From the NCBI GenBank assembly GCA_949316235.1, contig OX438742.1:9394815-9458814 (forward strand): a stretch of DNA of 64,000 bases, read 5' to 3'. The notes below the pieces were generated by a model. It was given only the letters and a program-made list of their open reading frames with translations, did no database searches and was not told the DNA's origin. Positions 32,584 to 44,456 of this stretch are shown here, piece by piece. Position 1 is the first letter of the stretch. Each line of letters starts with the position of its first letter. The translations under genes were made by a program, and so were the position numbers. This stretch comes from Oegoconia quadripuncta. Lineage: Eukaryota > Arthropoda > Insecta > Lepidoptera > Autostichidae.

Positions 32584-32778
32584 AATTTATTATACCCTGG
32601 TACTAAGTTGGTGAATGCGGTACACGGAGGACGATGATATTCCAAAAGTGGCGCCATCTCTTATTTGTGTTTTGGTACTTTGTACTTAGAGCCAGAAATA
32701 AGAGATGGCGCCACTTTTGGTATAACATCGTCCTCCGTGTACCGCATTCACCAACTTAGTACCAGGGTATAATAAATT
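32584..32778. mobile_element. Foldback element, arms ~82 bp
   Basis: Arms 32584-32665 and 32696-32778 are almost perfect inverted repeats; a few differences fall around GATGATATTCC against GGTATAACATC. They begin AATTTATTATACCCTGGTAC and reach GGCGCCATCTCTTATTT next to a 30-base loop. There is no coding capacity. A transcript would form a long, nearly perfect hairpin. Confidence 0.95.
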
Positions 32779-32789
32779 ACTAGATACTG

Positions 32790-33990
32790 TATACAGAGAG
32801 AAACCGGTGTGGGTCAAGTGTGAGTTAAGTACAACTAGTAAACAAACCAATTTACGATATTGATTCTTTCTCCTTCTTGAACATTTTATAATAAATCTGT
32901 TCCTTTCATACCTCTCCATAGACGATTATTTGTCCAAGTAACTTTCTAAAACTTTGTTTCATAGGCGGCCAAGAAACTAGGCGGATATTTATAAAGCTTG
33001 TAAAAATAAAATAACCAAATCGAGCAGACACAAATTTAAACTTATGCTGCCTTTTCTGTCCCATAATTTCACCATAGCAGCCATTTATTGCCCATTGAAC
33101 AAGCTTTCTTAAGAAATATCTAAGTATCAGAGCGTATGGGAAATGCATGAAAACGTACAAACAATAAATTTGGAACACGCGACCACCAACATCATAATGG
33201 AAAAATATTTGCTACAAATATTATATCTACATAGCTTTATATATGATATATTTATTAATGATGCAAAGAATGAATTAAATTGATTGAACCGCCTTTCTGT
33301 ATAGGTACTCTGCACAATTAAGATATCTTTGGCCTCGTTGCAGCAGAATGTGATCTTGTGGTCGGCGTGTCGCCAAAGTTTCATCAGTTTGGAGTTGGAT
33401 AATTGAAGACAAGTGAGAGTCAGCTTCACCTCGAAATCCTGGAGAGAACGAATGGGCAGGAATATCCTGGAATAAATATCCATGAACTTGGCTTGTACCC
33501 GCCAATTTGGAACCATTTTTGATCAATTAAGAAAATAAACTTTTTTAATTGATCTTTCATACTGCATATTTTATTTAACTCTGGTTGTTATTCCGAACAA
33601 CCTTGCTTATACTATTAATTTTCATAAAAAATCAACCCTTCCATACATTTAGCTCGATTTCCATATTGGTCCACACTAAGTACACTTTTTTTGAAGATTT
33701 TAAGTACCTTTACTTATGTTATGTTATTATTTAACTGAGCTGTGAGCAGCGGTCAGCAAAGTTGCATAGAAATCCAACGTGTTTAGCGCCCGAATAAATT
33801 TCTATCTGTCGTGTAATTTAAAAATGGAACTACTTTACTCTGAAACATTGCAACCATGGAGGTAACTTGTCCAAGGTTTTATTTAAATTTAGAACAGGCT
33901 AGCCAATAGAAAACTGTTTGATAAAAAACAAATGGATATTTTGACGAGTGAAAAATTATTATTGTTCGTTGTTTGTCATTGATTTTGTTT
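32790..33990. other. Unassigned DNA
   Basis: Overlapping minus-strand frames at 33127-33516 (129 codons) and 33275-33526 (83 codons) show no motif that I recognise; one could be an exon. A GATCAATTAA / TTAATTGATC inverted repeat spans 33519-33552. Confidence 0.3.
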
Positions 33991-34005
33991 GGCATTTAAT
34001 AATTG

Positions 34006-34143
34006 TTTTTTTTTTTTATATAAGAGGGCGGCAAACTAGCATGCGGGTCACCTGATGGAAAGCAATCACCGCCGCCCATGGACACCCGCAACACCAAAAG
34101 GGTCACAGATGCGTCGCCGGCCTTTGAGGAAGGTGTAGGCTCG
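34006..34143 (-). mobile_element. Poly(A) retroposon, copy b, with target-site duplication
   Basis: It has the same sequence as 30405-30515, extended at the 5' side (AAGGCCGGCGACGCATCTG). It begins with a poly-T run (poly-A on the minus strand). It is flanked by the direct repeat TTTAATAATTG at 33995-34005 and 34144-34154, so the insertion was by target-primed reverse transcription. It lies immediately upstream of the start codon at 34172. Confidence 0.9.
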
Positions 34144-34171
34144 TTTAATAATTGTGTTGACAATTTGACAA

Positions 34172-34435
34172 ATGAATTCAAGCAAAGAAATCAAGTGTAA
34201 TGAATACCTGCCACCTGAAATTCTAGAGGCGGCAAGAGCCCTAATAGACAGCTTGTTGCCGCCAAAATCAAAAGAAAATATATTTAACAACGAAAATTTT
34301 GTTGAAAAAAAATTGAAATCTTTATCAGAAAACGAAAACGCTTATTTCGGCGAACTTGCTAATAAAGTTAAACCAAATACTAATAATGTGAACTTAAACA
34401 GGCATGAAGATAAAAGACCAAAGACAGTTGGATGA
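34172..34435 (+). pseudogene. Start-only fragment of a possible tyrosine-recombinase-like protein, copy A
   Basis: The 87-codon frame begins MNSSKEIKC, then has LPPEILEAARALIDSLLPPK, SKENI and KKLKSLSENENAYFGELANK. The pattern SLLPPKS, F, K-SLSEN, YF-EL is shared with fragments at 52896 and 57126. From memory it resembles the N-terminal SAM-like domain of phage-integrase-type proteins common in insect genomes. The Y-x-F-x-W core is damaged here (NIFNNENFVEKK). No catalytic domain follows; the frame stops after a low-complexity Asn-rich run. The function is not established. Confidence 0.5.
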
Positions 34436-34720
34436 ATGTAAATGAAAAAAGTCAAAAGTTGTCACCGCATCAAACATATTTTGTAAAATTTCCTGAGACA
34501 CGGTCGTAAGCTATAACATCACAACTTTAAACATATTATAGATATTCTTCGGCATTTTTAGTGATGCTGATGTAGCGGGATTACAAATATTTCTATAAAC
34601 GACAGGAAATCACGACGGCGGCGGTGTGATAATTGTAACTCTATGTGATACTAAAACCAAGATCCAAAATTCCAACGTGAACACGGAACTAAGTGAGCCG
34701 CTCAGGTACTAGGGCGACAG

Positions 34721-34752
34721 TAACGACAGGATCTAAATAGATCCTGTCGTTA
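34721..34752. repeat. Perfect hairpin, 14-bp arms, 4-nt loop
   Basis: TAACGACAGGATCT (34721-34734), AAAT, then the exact inverse (34739-34752). It is isolated in non-coding DNA. Confidence 0.95.
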
Positions 34753-35479
34753 TATAAAATTATACCAATTATACCAGGTATAAAATTATACCAAGCAATC
34801 GGACGAGACGTGGGAAAGGTTAAGGAAATTTTACAAGTAGTTAGAGGAAATATTATATATAAACTTTATTTTTAACGAAGGAAATTTGATAGTTTGAATA
34901 CTGCATTTGTGTAAATATCCGTAAGTTCCGTAACATTTTTATAAATTTAATTTCTATATTACAAAACTAAGTTTGTTTGTAAAAGTTCTTGGTGGTTTCC
35001 AACAGCGTTATTGTATATAGAGGTGTTGTGTCATACATTGAAGAGTCTACGAGTATTTTTTATGTTCGATCGGTTATGAATATAAATTCTAAATAAAAAT
35101 TTAAATAACAAATGGTTTCGAAAAGGTTTTTATTACCAGATTAGTCAAAGTGGTATATACAGCAATAAATAAATATATACGACACATAATGTATTTTATT
35201 ATTAACACATAGGGTATTCAAATCGTCCGTTTTGCTGGTCATTATTTCAATATGTCATTTTCATTAGAAAGTTTAGCGAGTGTAAATGGGTCATGTCAGA
35301 TATATTCGTTAAGCGCTTAGGGAGCAAATGGGTATAGTACAAGAAAAATTCTTTATTGTACTCTACGTAAAGAAAATATACCATAAAACAATTTATACAA
35401 ATTATATATATTTATAAAAACAATTTATACAATTCTCTCCCAGACTCACAATGGCAATTATAAATAAGTATCCATTTTC

Positions 35480-35800
35480 ATTAATTTAGCTAAACTTTGT
35501 GTGTATTATCGGATAACATTAAGTTAAGTATAGGCAGCGTTAATTTTTAAAAGTAACCGCTTTATAAAAGTTTCAGCGAATCTAAGAAATGATTATAGGT
35601 AGCACATGAAAATAGCTCTGTTCAATTTTTTTTTACTATGTGATTTAGCCCAGAAATTAAAAAATATTTCATGTGAAACCTTGAAATAATATTCCATTTT
35701 CCAAATAAAAAACAAATTTGGATATAGCTTTGAAAATCGCAGGAATTGGTACATATGATTAACGAAGAAAAATACTACAATTTCATACCCAATAATATAA
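35480..35800 (-). mobile_element. Mariner-type MITE, copy 3 (partial, minus strand)
   Basis: The reverse complement matches 45902-46314: TTAATCATATGTACCAATTC, ATTTCTGGGCTAAATCACAT, CTTTTATAAAGCGGTTAC, AACGCTGCCTATACTTAAC. The terminal repeats are eroded. It lies only 430 bp from the dead mariner that has the matching ends. Confidence 0.75.
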
Positions 35801-36234
35801 AATTCTCAAAAATAGTAAGATTCAAAGCAATTAACTATTTACCATTTTTCATGATTTGCCATACAAAACAGCTGAAATATTTTGTATGGCCTCCCCAATT
35901 TTTTGTTGCCATAACAATAAATATTGATCACAGTATTTGCTCCTAAAACATTTCTTAAATTTTCTTGCATAATGAAAAATTAGGAGAGACTGCTGCCACG
36001 TAAAGCACCGCTGCGGTGTAAAGAGGACTTTCTCTAGTTGCCGCTCCTTGCGACCCTTCCATTGACTTGATTACTTATTTCTAATATTGAGATGTACATT
36101 GATACTGTACAAATTTTTGCCCGCATTATTTCTTTTATTTTCCTGGGATGAACGTTAGTCTAACTTGGGCCCTTCAACTCTTCTTCTACAATAAAATAAA
36201 TAATTCTGATTCTCTGTAACAATCAATAACAATA

Positions 36235-37472
36235 GGTCCTTACATATGAAATTAGCGTTTTGTCGTACTAGCCACTTTGATCTCAAAGATCTCCTCTTTG
36301 GTTAGGAATTCCAATTTCAAATTTATACAGCTATTTACGCATGCATTTATTTTTCGAAAACCGCAATCCACATGTTTTTTCCATCTTTGGTTTTTTCTCT
36401 GCGTCACTCAGTTTATAGAAAACTTAAAACATTGCGTTATTTACGAATACGAGTTCCGCCGTGGCACCAGTGCTGCAGAAACGGTTCGAAGGATTAATTA
36501 TGTATATGGCGGTGGTGTCGTAAAAGAAAACACAGTGCGTTTTTGGTTCCAACGTTTTCGTTCTGGAAATTTCGACCTGCAAAACAAGCCCCGCGGGCGG
36601 CCGGAGTTCAAGGTTGATAATGAAGAAATTGAAGGCTATTGTGGAAGCGATCCATCGCAAACCACGTCCGAGTTAGCTGCAGGCTGCGGTGTTAGTGACA
36701 AAACTGTTTTAATTCACTTAAAGCAAATTGGAAAGGTGAAAAAGCTTGAAAGGTGGGTCCCTCATGAATTGAGTAGAGCAAATCAACAAACGCGCGTAGA
36801 CTGCTGCGTTACATTAGTCAACTGGCATAATAATGAAGGGATTTTAATATGATGAAAAGTGGATCTTGTACGATAATCGGAAACGCTCATCGCAATGGCT
36901 GAATCCTGCCCCGAGCGAAAATTGAGTCAAAAAAGGTACTTGTGAGCGATTGGTGGACTAGTGCCGGTGTTGTTTACTTCAGCTTTCTTAAATCTGACCA
37001 GACGATTACGGCAGATGTGTATTGTCAGCAATTGCAAACCATGATGGAAAAGCTAGCTGCTAAACAACCGAGGCTGGTCAATCGCCGTAGGCCACTGCTG
37101 CTTGAGGACAACGCTAGACCACACACTGCACAACAGACAGTTACCAAATTAGAAGAGCTTCAATTGGAATGTCTAAGACATCCACCGTTCCCGGACCTTG
37201 CTCCAACAAATTACCATTTTTTTCGAAATTTGGATAACTTCTTGCAAAGGAAAAAATTCAACTCCGATGGGGCAGTCCAAAGCGCCTTCTAAGATTTTAT
37301 TGATTCCCGTCCGAATGGTTTTTTTAGTAAAGGGATCAATGAACTACCTATGAGATGGCAAAACTGCATAAATAGCAATGGTACATACTTTGATTAAATA
37401 AATATATTATATTTTGAAAAAATCGAGTTTAGGTTGCTCCCTTACAAAACGCCAATTTCATATGTTAGGACC
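36235..37472 (+). mobile_element. Dead mariner element with MITE-matching ends
   Basis: The left end GGTCCTTACATATGAAATTA (36235 on) and the right end read inward from 37472 (GGTCCTAACATATGAAATTG) are inverted repeats of about 30 bp. TA lies just outside on the left (36233-36234) and, after three extra bases, on the right. They enclose a broken transposase gene, and the length of about 1.24 kb is that of a full mariner. The same ends cap the MITEs at 21499 and 45902. Confidence 0.9.
36415..37397 (+). pseudogene. Mariner transposase (Hsmar1/cecropia-like), inactivated
   Basis: The coding sequence starts near IENLKHCVIYEYEFRRGTSA and keeps the helix-turn-helix region, GRPEFKVDNEEI, HLKQIGKVKKLERWVPHELS, then YDEKWILYDNRKRSSQWLNP in another frame. 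It continues VYFSFLKSDQTITADVYCQQ, LEDNARPHTAQQT, PPFPDLAPTNYHFF and ends RWQNCINSNGTYFD at 37397. The sequence resembles the SETMAR transposase part. It needs at least two frameshifts (near 36846 and 36930) and another near 37290. The third catalytic Asp is Asn (APTN instead of APTD) and one codon of YSPDL is lost, so it is catalytically dead. Confidence 0.9.
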
Positions 37473-37644
37473 AAATAATTATAATTCTAGTATTTCTATC
37501 TATTTTTTAGACATCTATATATCGTATCCAATGCGTACAATATGCTAGATAACAAGTTGTAGAGGCAGTTCATAAGTGGATTCATTTCTATATTATTAGC
37601 CGACGCACGCGTAGCAAATTAATCTTAATTATTGTATGTAGATG

Positions 37645-37690
37645 GGTACTACGACGTGCTACGATCGTCTACGAATTCCGTAGTTTCGCA
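37645..37690. repeat. CTACG repeat with 10-bp phase, copy 2
   Basis: CTACG starts at 37649, 37659 and 37669, followed by GAATTC, as at 6378. Family-1 repeat sequence (TTTTTGGTGTATTTCGATGA) follows at 37710. Confidence 0.8.
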
Positions 37691-38284
37691 GATACTTAGC
37701 TTTAACTTAGGTTTTTGGTGTATTTCGATGATATTATTGTCTTCCGAGGCTTTTCCAAACTTTCATTCTTTAAATATATTTAAGTTTAAACCCGCGGGGT
37801 TTTCCAAAACTTCAATTTATATTTCAACTATGCATATCAAAAATTTTAATAAAATCAAAATAGCAGCTACATAGCAATTTTTTTAACAGTAATAGGTTTC
37901 AAATGTTTACAATTAGATGAAAAGTCAAAAGTACAATTGCTACGTAACTTTAAGTGTGTACCCGTTACGCACTTGGCTGGTTTTCAGATATTTTGACTAG
38001 GCTTTTCCCCACGAGGTTTTATAAATTTTTATCTTATAGAATTGCCATAGAATTCGAATCCGTACTTAGATTACAACTGTTGGATAAGAACCCTAAAGTC
38101 ACCGTCACGAGAAGCTATAAATAAGTATGCAAACAAACCTCTACTGAGTTACGTAGCGATAATTATGAGTTAACGAAATACACCCAGCTTAAATTAATTT
38201 AGCGATGTAAAGCGCCATCTTTCAATGGTTTTTGGTACAGGAACGTATCAGACGCCTTGATGAAGGTTGTGTATGAATAGGCTT

Positions 38285-38400
38285 CCGGGGTGCCAAAGCG
38301 GGATAGCAATGTGCCTCTGTCGCTTCTCGTGCTTCGTTGCCTAGCAACACGCGCAACATCGGATTCCAGTACCAGGATATGATAACCATTAAGGATATCA
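38285..38400. repeat. Dispersed repeat family 3, copy b
   Basis: TCGCTTCTCGTGCTTCGTTG, CCTAGCAACACGCGC, TTCCAGTACCAGGATATG and AACCATTAAGG match 8620-8750. GTTGCCTAGCAAC at 38336-38348 is close to an RFX-type X-box, but this is a repeat, so I assign no function. Confidence 0.6.
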
Positions 38401-38409
38401 GATTCAGAT

Positions 38410-39850
38410 TTTCTCTACGGGCGGCGGCCGGCCCACGTGCGACCAAATGTCCTCTCGTAGACAGAAACAATTCCGTTGAAATACTCTTCCATCATTATAT
38501 AATATCTCCGATAAAGCAATGTGTCAGTCTTAATTATATCATGTATGTACATTATAAACAACTACAATCATTACAACTGTGTCTTTCTTCATTTATACAA
38601 TACTCAGAATAAAAATATATTGGTCGATAAATATACAATATAATATCTAGGAGTACTAAAATGACAATTGCGTAAAGAGTCTAAAAAGGCTCTTCTTTTC
38701 AACTAACTTTCATAAAAATTGTGATTAGTCACATTTAAGTAAAATTTTCTAGAGTTTAGTTTAGTTTGACTTTAGTTTGCGTGAGTGAAATAGGTTTAAA
38801 TTTATAAGGTACCTATGTGTAATGCTCATGGCAATGGCTACAAACCAAACTAGCCCAAATTAGACTATCTTGTCATTTGCCATCAGGGAGTTCCAGTCTC
38901 TACATCCCGGCTCCATCATCAGACCAGCTCGATGGTACCGTAACATTGCATTGTCACCCAAATATGCCCAATTTCAGCGCAATCGGATATCAACAATTGG
39001 TTGAAATATGCTTTGCAAATTTTGAAACGGACAACTTTCTTACATACGAACATTACAAGCTAAATAAAAGATTGCAAAAACAGAAATGTTTTAACAAAAA
39101 AGTATTTTTTTTTTAAATCCCACTGCTGTGCAAAGAAAGTTCAAAATCAGTTTATACACTAAAAATAAGAAAAAAACAAGTAATATGGAGATAAAATTTC
39201 TTAAAATTATTAAATTAAGCAAACGTTACCCATTTTTAAATAAACGTAGAAATGGAGTGAAAGAGGTGAAAGTGGAAGTGGAACGGGCCTTGATTGTCCC
39301 TTCCATTTCAACCCGGAAACAGTGATTTTCTATTCTTCGGGACATAATGATTTCGCGCCATATTTTCCACACGATTTAATTTCATGAGTTATTTATTTAG
39401 AGAGATTTTATTTTTTATCTCTTTTATCTTATCTTTACTTGTTTTTTTAAATTATATATTCATTTTAAATTCGTTTTTTATTTTTTTAATATTCTTTTTT
39501 ATTTTCATTTTTTTAGTTCAACATTTGTTATTGTGAGTTTGTGTAAGATTTCGTGAGCGATTTAATTCTTGCAAATGGTTGTGATAATGTGGATAATTTA
39601 ACCGCTTTCTTGGATCAAGCGCACAAATATTAACACATCTGGGTGAATATAGTTTCACCGCGTGGAGGTGCTCCCAACTTATGTTGTTATATACAATTTG
39701 ACACCATAAAATCACCGTTTTAATTTGTTTAAATTTTGACATACCCAGGGCCATTCATTGCAAATTACCATTCATTTTGAAAACAAATTTGAAGACATAC
39801 AATTTGGCAACACTGTTCCGCCATTTAGATGTTTTTTTTTGTTTTTGATA
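38410..39850. other. Unassigned DNA
   Basis: Very AT-rich stretches (39330-39530 are T-rich) and several frames of 60-90 codons without motifs. No gene is supported. Confidence 0.35.
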
Positions 39851-40499
39851 TACCCAATGACACTCGCGCAATAAAGTCGAATCTTATCACGTATCACTCA
39901 TCAAAATTGGATCAGCCGTATATAAGTTACGAGGGAATATAGTGATGGGCATACATACTACAGGTCATACACATAACCCTTCCGTTTTTTGGCTACGCCT
40001 CAAAAAACGACTTTAAGAAAATCTCTTGAATCAGCCACTACACAGTAAAGAATAATTTTACTGAAACGGTCATATATCTCAACCAGTCACTTTCTTCACT
40101 GTGATAATTATTAGCAAAGAGATATATGTTACATTGTTTAATAATTCTCATATTTATCAATAGCGACTGAGTTTCAATATTCGAGTATGTTTTATGTATG
40201 TGTCAAAGCCGCTAAAAAGTCAGTGCTTGCAAATTGTAAACAAACTGGAATTGGAATTGGGACCTATTGTGAATATTTTACAAATCGCGTGCGGAGGGCA
40301 AGTGGTTGGATTGCGGATTTTCTATCTCTACCATGGTTCTGTCACCTTGGTATGTGCGACCAAATTTGCCGTCCAAGATTGAGAGCCATAAACTTTTCAC
40401 CGGCTTGGCTTCAGGTTTGCTATCTAGGAAACAAAACGCGGCAAATTCAATCCTTTTGATACTTGAATAGTTTTTTATTTTAACGACAATCAATTTGTT

Positions 40500-40765
40500 A
40501 TTACCCGACAGCCTTAAAAAGGCGGGTAATGTTTTTCAAGTGTATGTATGTATGCAGATTTCCATGTTACCTCCTGTAGCCTAAACGGCTTGACCGATTT
40601 TCAAGTGCAAGGTCAAGTACTATATTAATTCTGTGCAAGGTGTCGTTCGATTCGTCTTAATCCCTAGAGTGTCATAGGAAATGGTAATAAAATCCAACAT
40701 GGCCCTCGTAAAATCGAAAATATGCTATCGGGTTGTTTGGTGTTTAAATACTTAAATAGTTATTT
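40500..40765 (+). repeat. Dispersed repeat family 5, copy b
   Basis: It matches 27445-27700 in order: GTAATGTTTTTCAAGTGTAT, TTGACCGATTTTCAAGTGC, GTGTCGTTCGATTCG, CCCTAGAGTGTC, TATGCTATCGGGTTGTTTGG, ACTTAAATAGTTAT. An extra 25 bp near 40610 is unique to this copy. Confidence 0.8.
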
Positions 40766-41334
40766 GTTTTATTTATTATTTGTTATTTTACTCGACTGCC
40801 CAAGGAAGGAGGGTAATATTTTACGAGTATATATTATGTATGTATATGTAAGTATTGTATAAAAGAGTACTTTGGGTATATCTCTGACCACCCCATTTGG
40901 GCTAAAGGTTATGACGTTATGTGTATTACACATAATCCTATATATAAATTGAGATAAATCTTACAATAGACAACGCAAACGCATTCGTGTCTCAAAAATG
41001 GATTCTATATGCTCATAAAGGAAAAATGAGAGATTTAATGAAAGAGACAATTTGATGAAAGCACGTATGGCCAAATGGCGGATTGCACGAGGCAGCGGTC
41101 CGGATTGATACCAGGGAAACATAAATGGCAGAAGCACATATTGCCCTACATCTGACGGCACGACCGGAGGGCGGCAGCGGGCGGCGGCGGGCACGAAGGG
41201 GGAGTCCCGTGCTCCATGTGCGAGGAAAACAAAGCGAGAGGTAATATACAAATGTGTTTGTATGGCCTGTTAGATGACTAATAAAGCTACATTATGTCTA
41301 AACGTATTTGACGAATTGCTTTATTGCTTTATCA

Positions 41335-41615
41335 TATTTGACATTAGATTGTTACTGTGACAATAAGCCTTAACGGCTTACTTAATATAATTTTTACAAA
41401 GATTTTGCTGTGAGTCGACAGTATTGATATGGGTCTAAAATTAGAGACGTTTGTTGTAGACACTACCGGCTTTAAATAAAGATAAGAAAGAAATGTACCA
41501 GAACCTGTGCCTTTACTAAAAAATCCAAGCTAAATATAGTGAAATATAATCAACTAGGGTACTAATATTTTTTTCTGTTACAAGATACAGTAAAGGTCGG
41601 TAGTCATCTTATTTA
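41335..41615 (-). pseudogene. LINE reverse transcriptase fragment, copy 2
   Basis: ATTAGATTGTTACTGT, TGGGTCTAAAATTAGAG, CACTACCGGCTTT, CAAGCTAAATATAGTGAAAT and AAAGGTCGGTAGTC align with 17010-17300 of the larger LINE on the same strand. It is far more mutated and has no open frame. Confidence 0.8.
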
Positions 41616-41699
41616 TTCACAACACTTTATTGCATACACGAAAATAAAATAATTACAACCATACTATTCTGTTGAACATAGGCCTCCCATATAGATAAA

Positions 41700-41945
41700 G
41701 AAATTGAGTTGCTACGAGTGTACTACGGCATTCGTAGATGTACGTAGCACCACGTAGTACTCATCTACGTTAATTAAGATTTTAACTAACTAATTTGCTA
41801 TGCGTGGCGCGGCTACCCGGGGGCAATGCAATATAAAAAGTAATCCACTGATGTGATCATTAAATTACCTGTCCGTGTGGAGTTCAATCTTATCATTAGA
41901 CGTTCGCCACGAAAGACGCCTACATTAGTGTATTATTGTACCTAC
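41700..41945 (+). repeat. CTACG repeat, copy 3, with ATGCAATATAAAAAGTAATC tail
   Basis: CGTAG starts at 41733, 41743 and 41753 (10-bp phase). TCATCTACGTTAATTAAGAT follows, then GCAATGCAATATAAAAAGTA and GACGCCTACATTAGT. The whole 245-bp unit is repeated at 54600-54905 in the same orientation. Confidence 0.8.
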
Positions 41946-42119
41946 ATTTTAACATGCAGATTTTGTGAGTAGATATCAATATGGTGCATATGATCTTCGT
42001 CTTATCCAAATTGATTCCGAGACGATGGACTTGAGGTATATAGCCGTATTACATGGTACAAAATTAATCTTTTTTCTTTCAAACTAAATCTGTGGCATTC
42101 AGTACACACCATGAACATA

Positions 42120-42646
42120 CAGTCGTGGAATGAAAAGGTTCGACATCTTAAAGTTTACTTTTGCTCATAGACAAGTTCTTCATTTAACATTCAACGATTC
42201 AACATGACGTTTGTGCCGAATTATGACATGTTTATTTACCGCCTTTTTCCGAGCTCATTTCACAATTTGTCATATTTCGTAAATATTGCATGGCAATGAC
42301 AGAGATAGCATTTCTTTCTAACCACAATCGAATATAGCCGACTTTGTCAGATTTGCTGTTACAGAAGAACAGATTAACACGCTGACTGTGAAGAACGGTT
42401 ATTGGTTGATGTTATGGGTGATTTGAAAATATTAATGGCAGGTCAAACTAATAAAAAGGTTTTAGTTCAACTATTCATAGTCAAGGAACACTAGTTCGGC
42501 TAAATATGAACCCTGTCGTCAAAGAGTTAAGCACAATTTTCTACGCAACAGTGTGGTGTGTTACTTAGTTTAGAAAGGTAACATGTGTTTACTAAGTGTT
42601 AAATTAAAGTATATGAAAACTGACGAGCCTTTTCATTCCGCGCCTG
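42120..42646. mobile_element. Tc1/mariner-type MITE, 527 bp
   Basis: The ends CAGTCGTGGAATGAAAAGG and the inverse CCTTTTCATTCCGCGCCTG (two mismatches) are flanked by TA at 42118-42119 and 42647-42648. The inner arms also pair loosely (AAAGTTTACTT against AAAGTATATG). There is no coding frame. Confidence 0.8.
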
Positions 42647-42649
42647 TAC

Positions 42650-44450
42650 AATATAGTTGGGTTAAAATAATAAAAATTATAGCTTCTACGAAAGTATGGA
42701 CTCCTAGTAACTAGAAAGTTTTGTGTGCCGTTAGACACACGCCAATGTACACTTTAGATGGCGAAAGGTATAAAATGTCCGGAATGTCACCCGCATCGCA
42801 GCGAACCTCACTTCCTAATAACGAAAAGCTATTTGAGTAGGCTGTGGCGTGTTGAAACACAAAGTTACCGTTTTTAGATATAATCAACTAGCTTTCCGAC
42901 GTACTGATATGATACGTAATAAAAATAAAGTATAATTGTAATTGTAATCTTCCGAAAGAAATTCTCTAATGATAGTGACAACATTCGTTGCGTAAGAACA
43001 AATCGACTGACGTGGATAGCGACTTTGTTCTATTATATTTAGGAACTATATCATTTAATATATGGCATGGTACATACTTAAATTGAACGTAAGTTATCGG
43101 TCTCGTTAGGAGTTTCATTTTAGAAACTGTTTAATAATACATTCCTAGAAAGTATGAAGTCCTATTAACCATAAAATTTTATACGCATGGACAAAAAGAG
43201 AGTTACCGTTCAGTGCAGAGAAGTTAAAAATATCTACCTAGATTTTATCTAGCTCTCTCAACACGTAAAGAACTATTTATTTACAGTAATTCTGAATATG
43301 CCTTAAATACGTAAGGTGTTGAGCGAATGAAATTAAAATTGTAATAGGAATTTAAAAAATTGTAATTTCAAAGGGTATGCGAGGTAATTATTTCGGATCA
43401 CGTGAGCGAGATGTATGAAAGAGACCGATTTTGGAAATGTCATAATTTAGTTAGTTTCAGTTTCAATTGAAGCATGCGTTGAGGGAAAGGGAGTAACTGT
43501 ACTAACCACCCCGTTCGTAATAAATTTTTTTCTGGCACGTCATCATAAAATCATTAAGCGTGTTCGGCAGGAAAAGGTTGACATTCTGACAAAGATCATA
43601 ATTTTGGCAGTAAATAGTTTAAATATAATAAAAAACCGTATTTTAAACAGTGTGGGTATGCTAAGTAGCCTGGGTGCTAATAACATATTTTTATGCGCTT
43701 TCCATTTGTGAAAAACGTATAAAATTTTGTAAATAAGTGTATTCATTCACTGAATACAATTTGCTCGGAAATTGTGACGACTAAAGACCAAGAACCCGTG
43801 ACGGATTGTAAAATTTAACTTGCGTTCCGTCGTCCACTTACACTGGTGTCATTCGGCTAATCGGTCGGTGCCATAGAAAACAGTTTTGCTCGAAAGCTCC
43901 CGTGTATAATTGCCTCTTGGAAGAGTCCCACCGGGTCTGTCATTCGATCATAAGATGGTTCGCCACTTCAGCACAAGTCCTGCAAAACTGACGAGATACG
44001 CGGGACATGTCGCCTATATTATGGTCGGTTCACGTAAGAACGCGGAAATGAAAGCGATTGGCGGCATGAGTTTGGATTTGTTAGTCAATTAGCCATACCC
44101 CTGCCAATAGTGATATAGTTACTGAAATGGTGGTTCGGTAAGCTTTGCAGAGAAATAGCAATGCCGTTCTCTGACTTTGGAGCAAACGACGGCGCACGGC
44201 AACCATTGTAGCCCTCTCCACCCATACCACATATGGGTAGCGTTGTATATGAAGAGGCGATTATGGATGGTAATAATAGACCCCATGTCACCTTGGAGAT
44301 CCCAGAGAAAGCGTTCACTTACACTTGAAATAGATGCAAAATTTTTTCACTTATAAAGATCGAATCTATATTTGCCACAATTACATAACAAAGTTCAAAT
44401 TGTGGAACCTGCCGCCCAAGAAGGTCAAAAACCAGTATTAAAAACCACCG
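42650..44450. other. Unassigned DNA
   Basis: No supported gene. The frames at 43910-44092 (+) and 44085-44318 (-) lie in a GC-richer block and show no motif that I recognise. Confidence 0.35.
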
Positions 44451-44456
44451 ATAAAC

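Noticed and set aside
33127..33526. 129-codon and 83-codon minus-strand frames
   Set aside because: The two frames overlap each other, neither shows a motif, and no splice or start signal favours one. A conserved exon cannot be excluded without comparison.
38336..38348. GTTGCCTAGCAAC as an RFX X-box
   Set aside because: It is part of a dispersed repeat (also at 8686 with one change) and no target gene lies nearby.
40187..40459. 90-codon plus-strand frame
   Set aside because: A second frame overlaps it over the same bases, and neither has a motif or a repeat partner.
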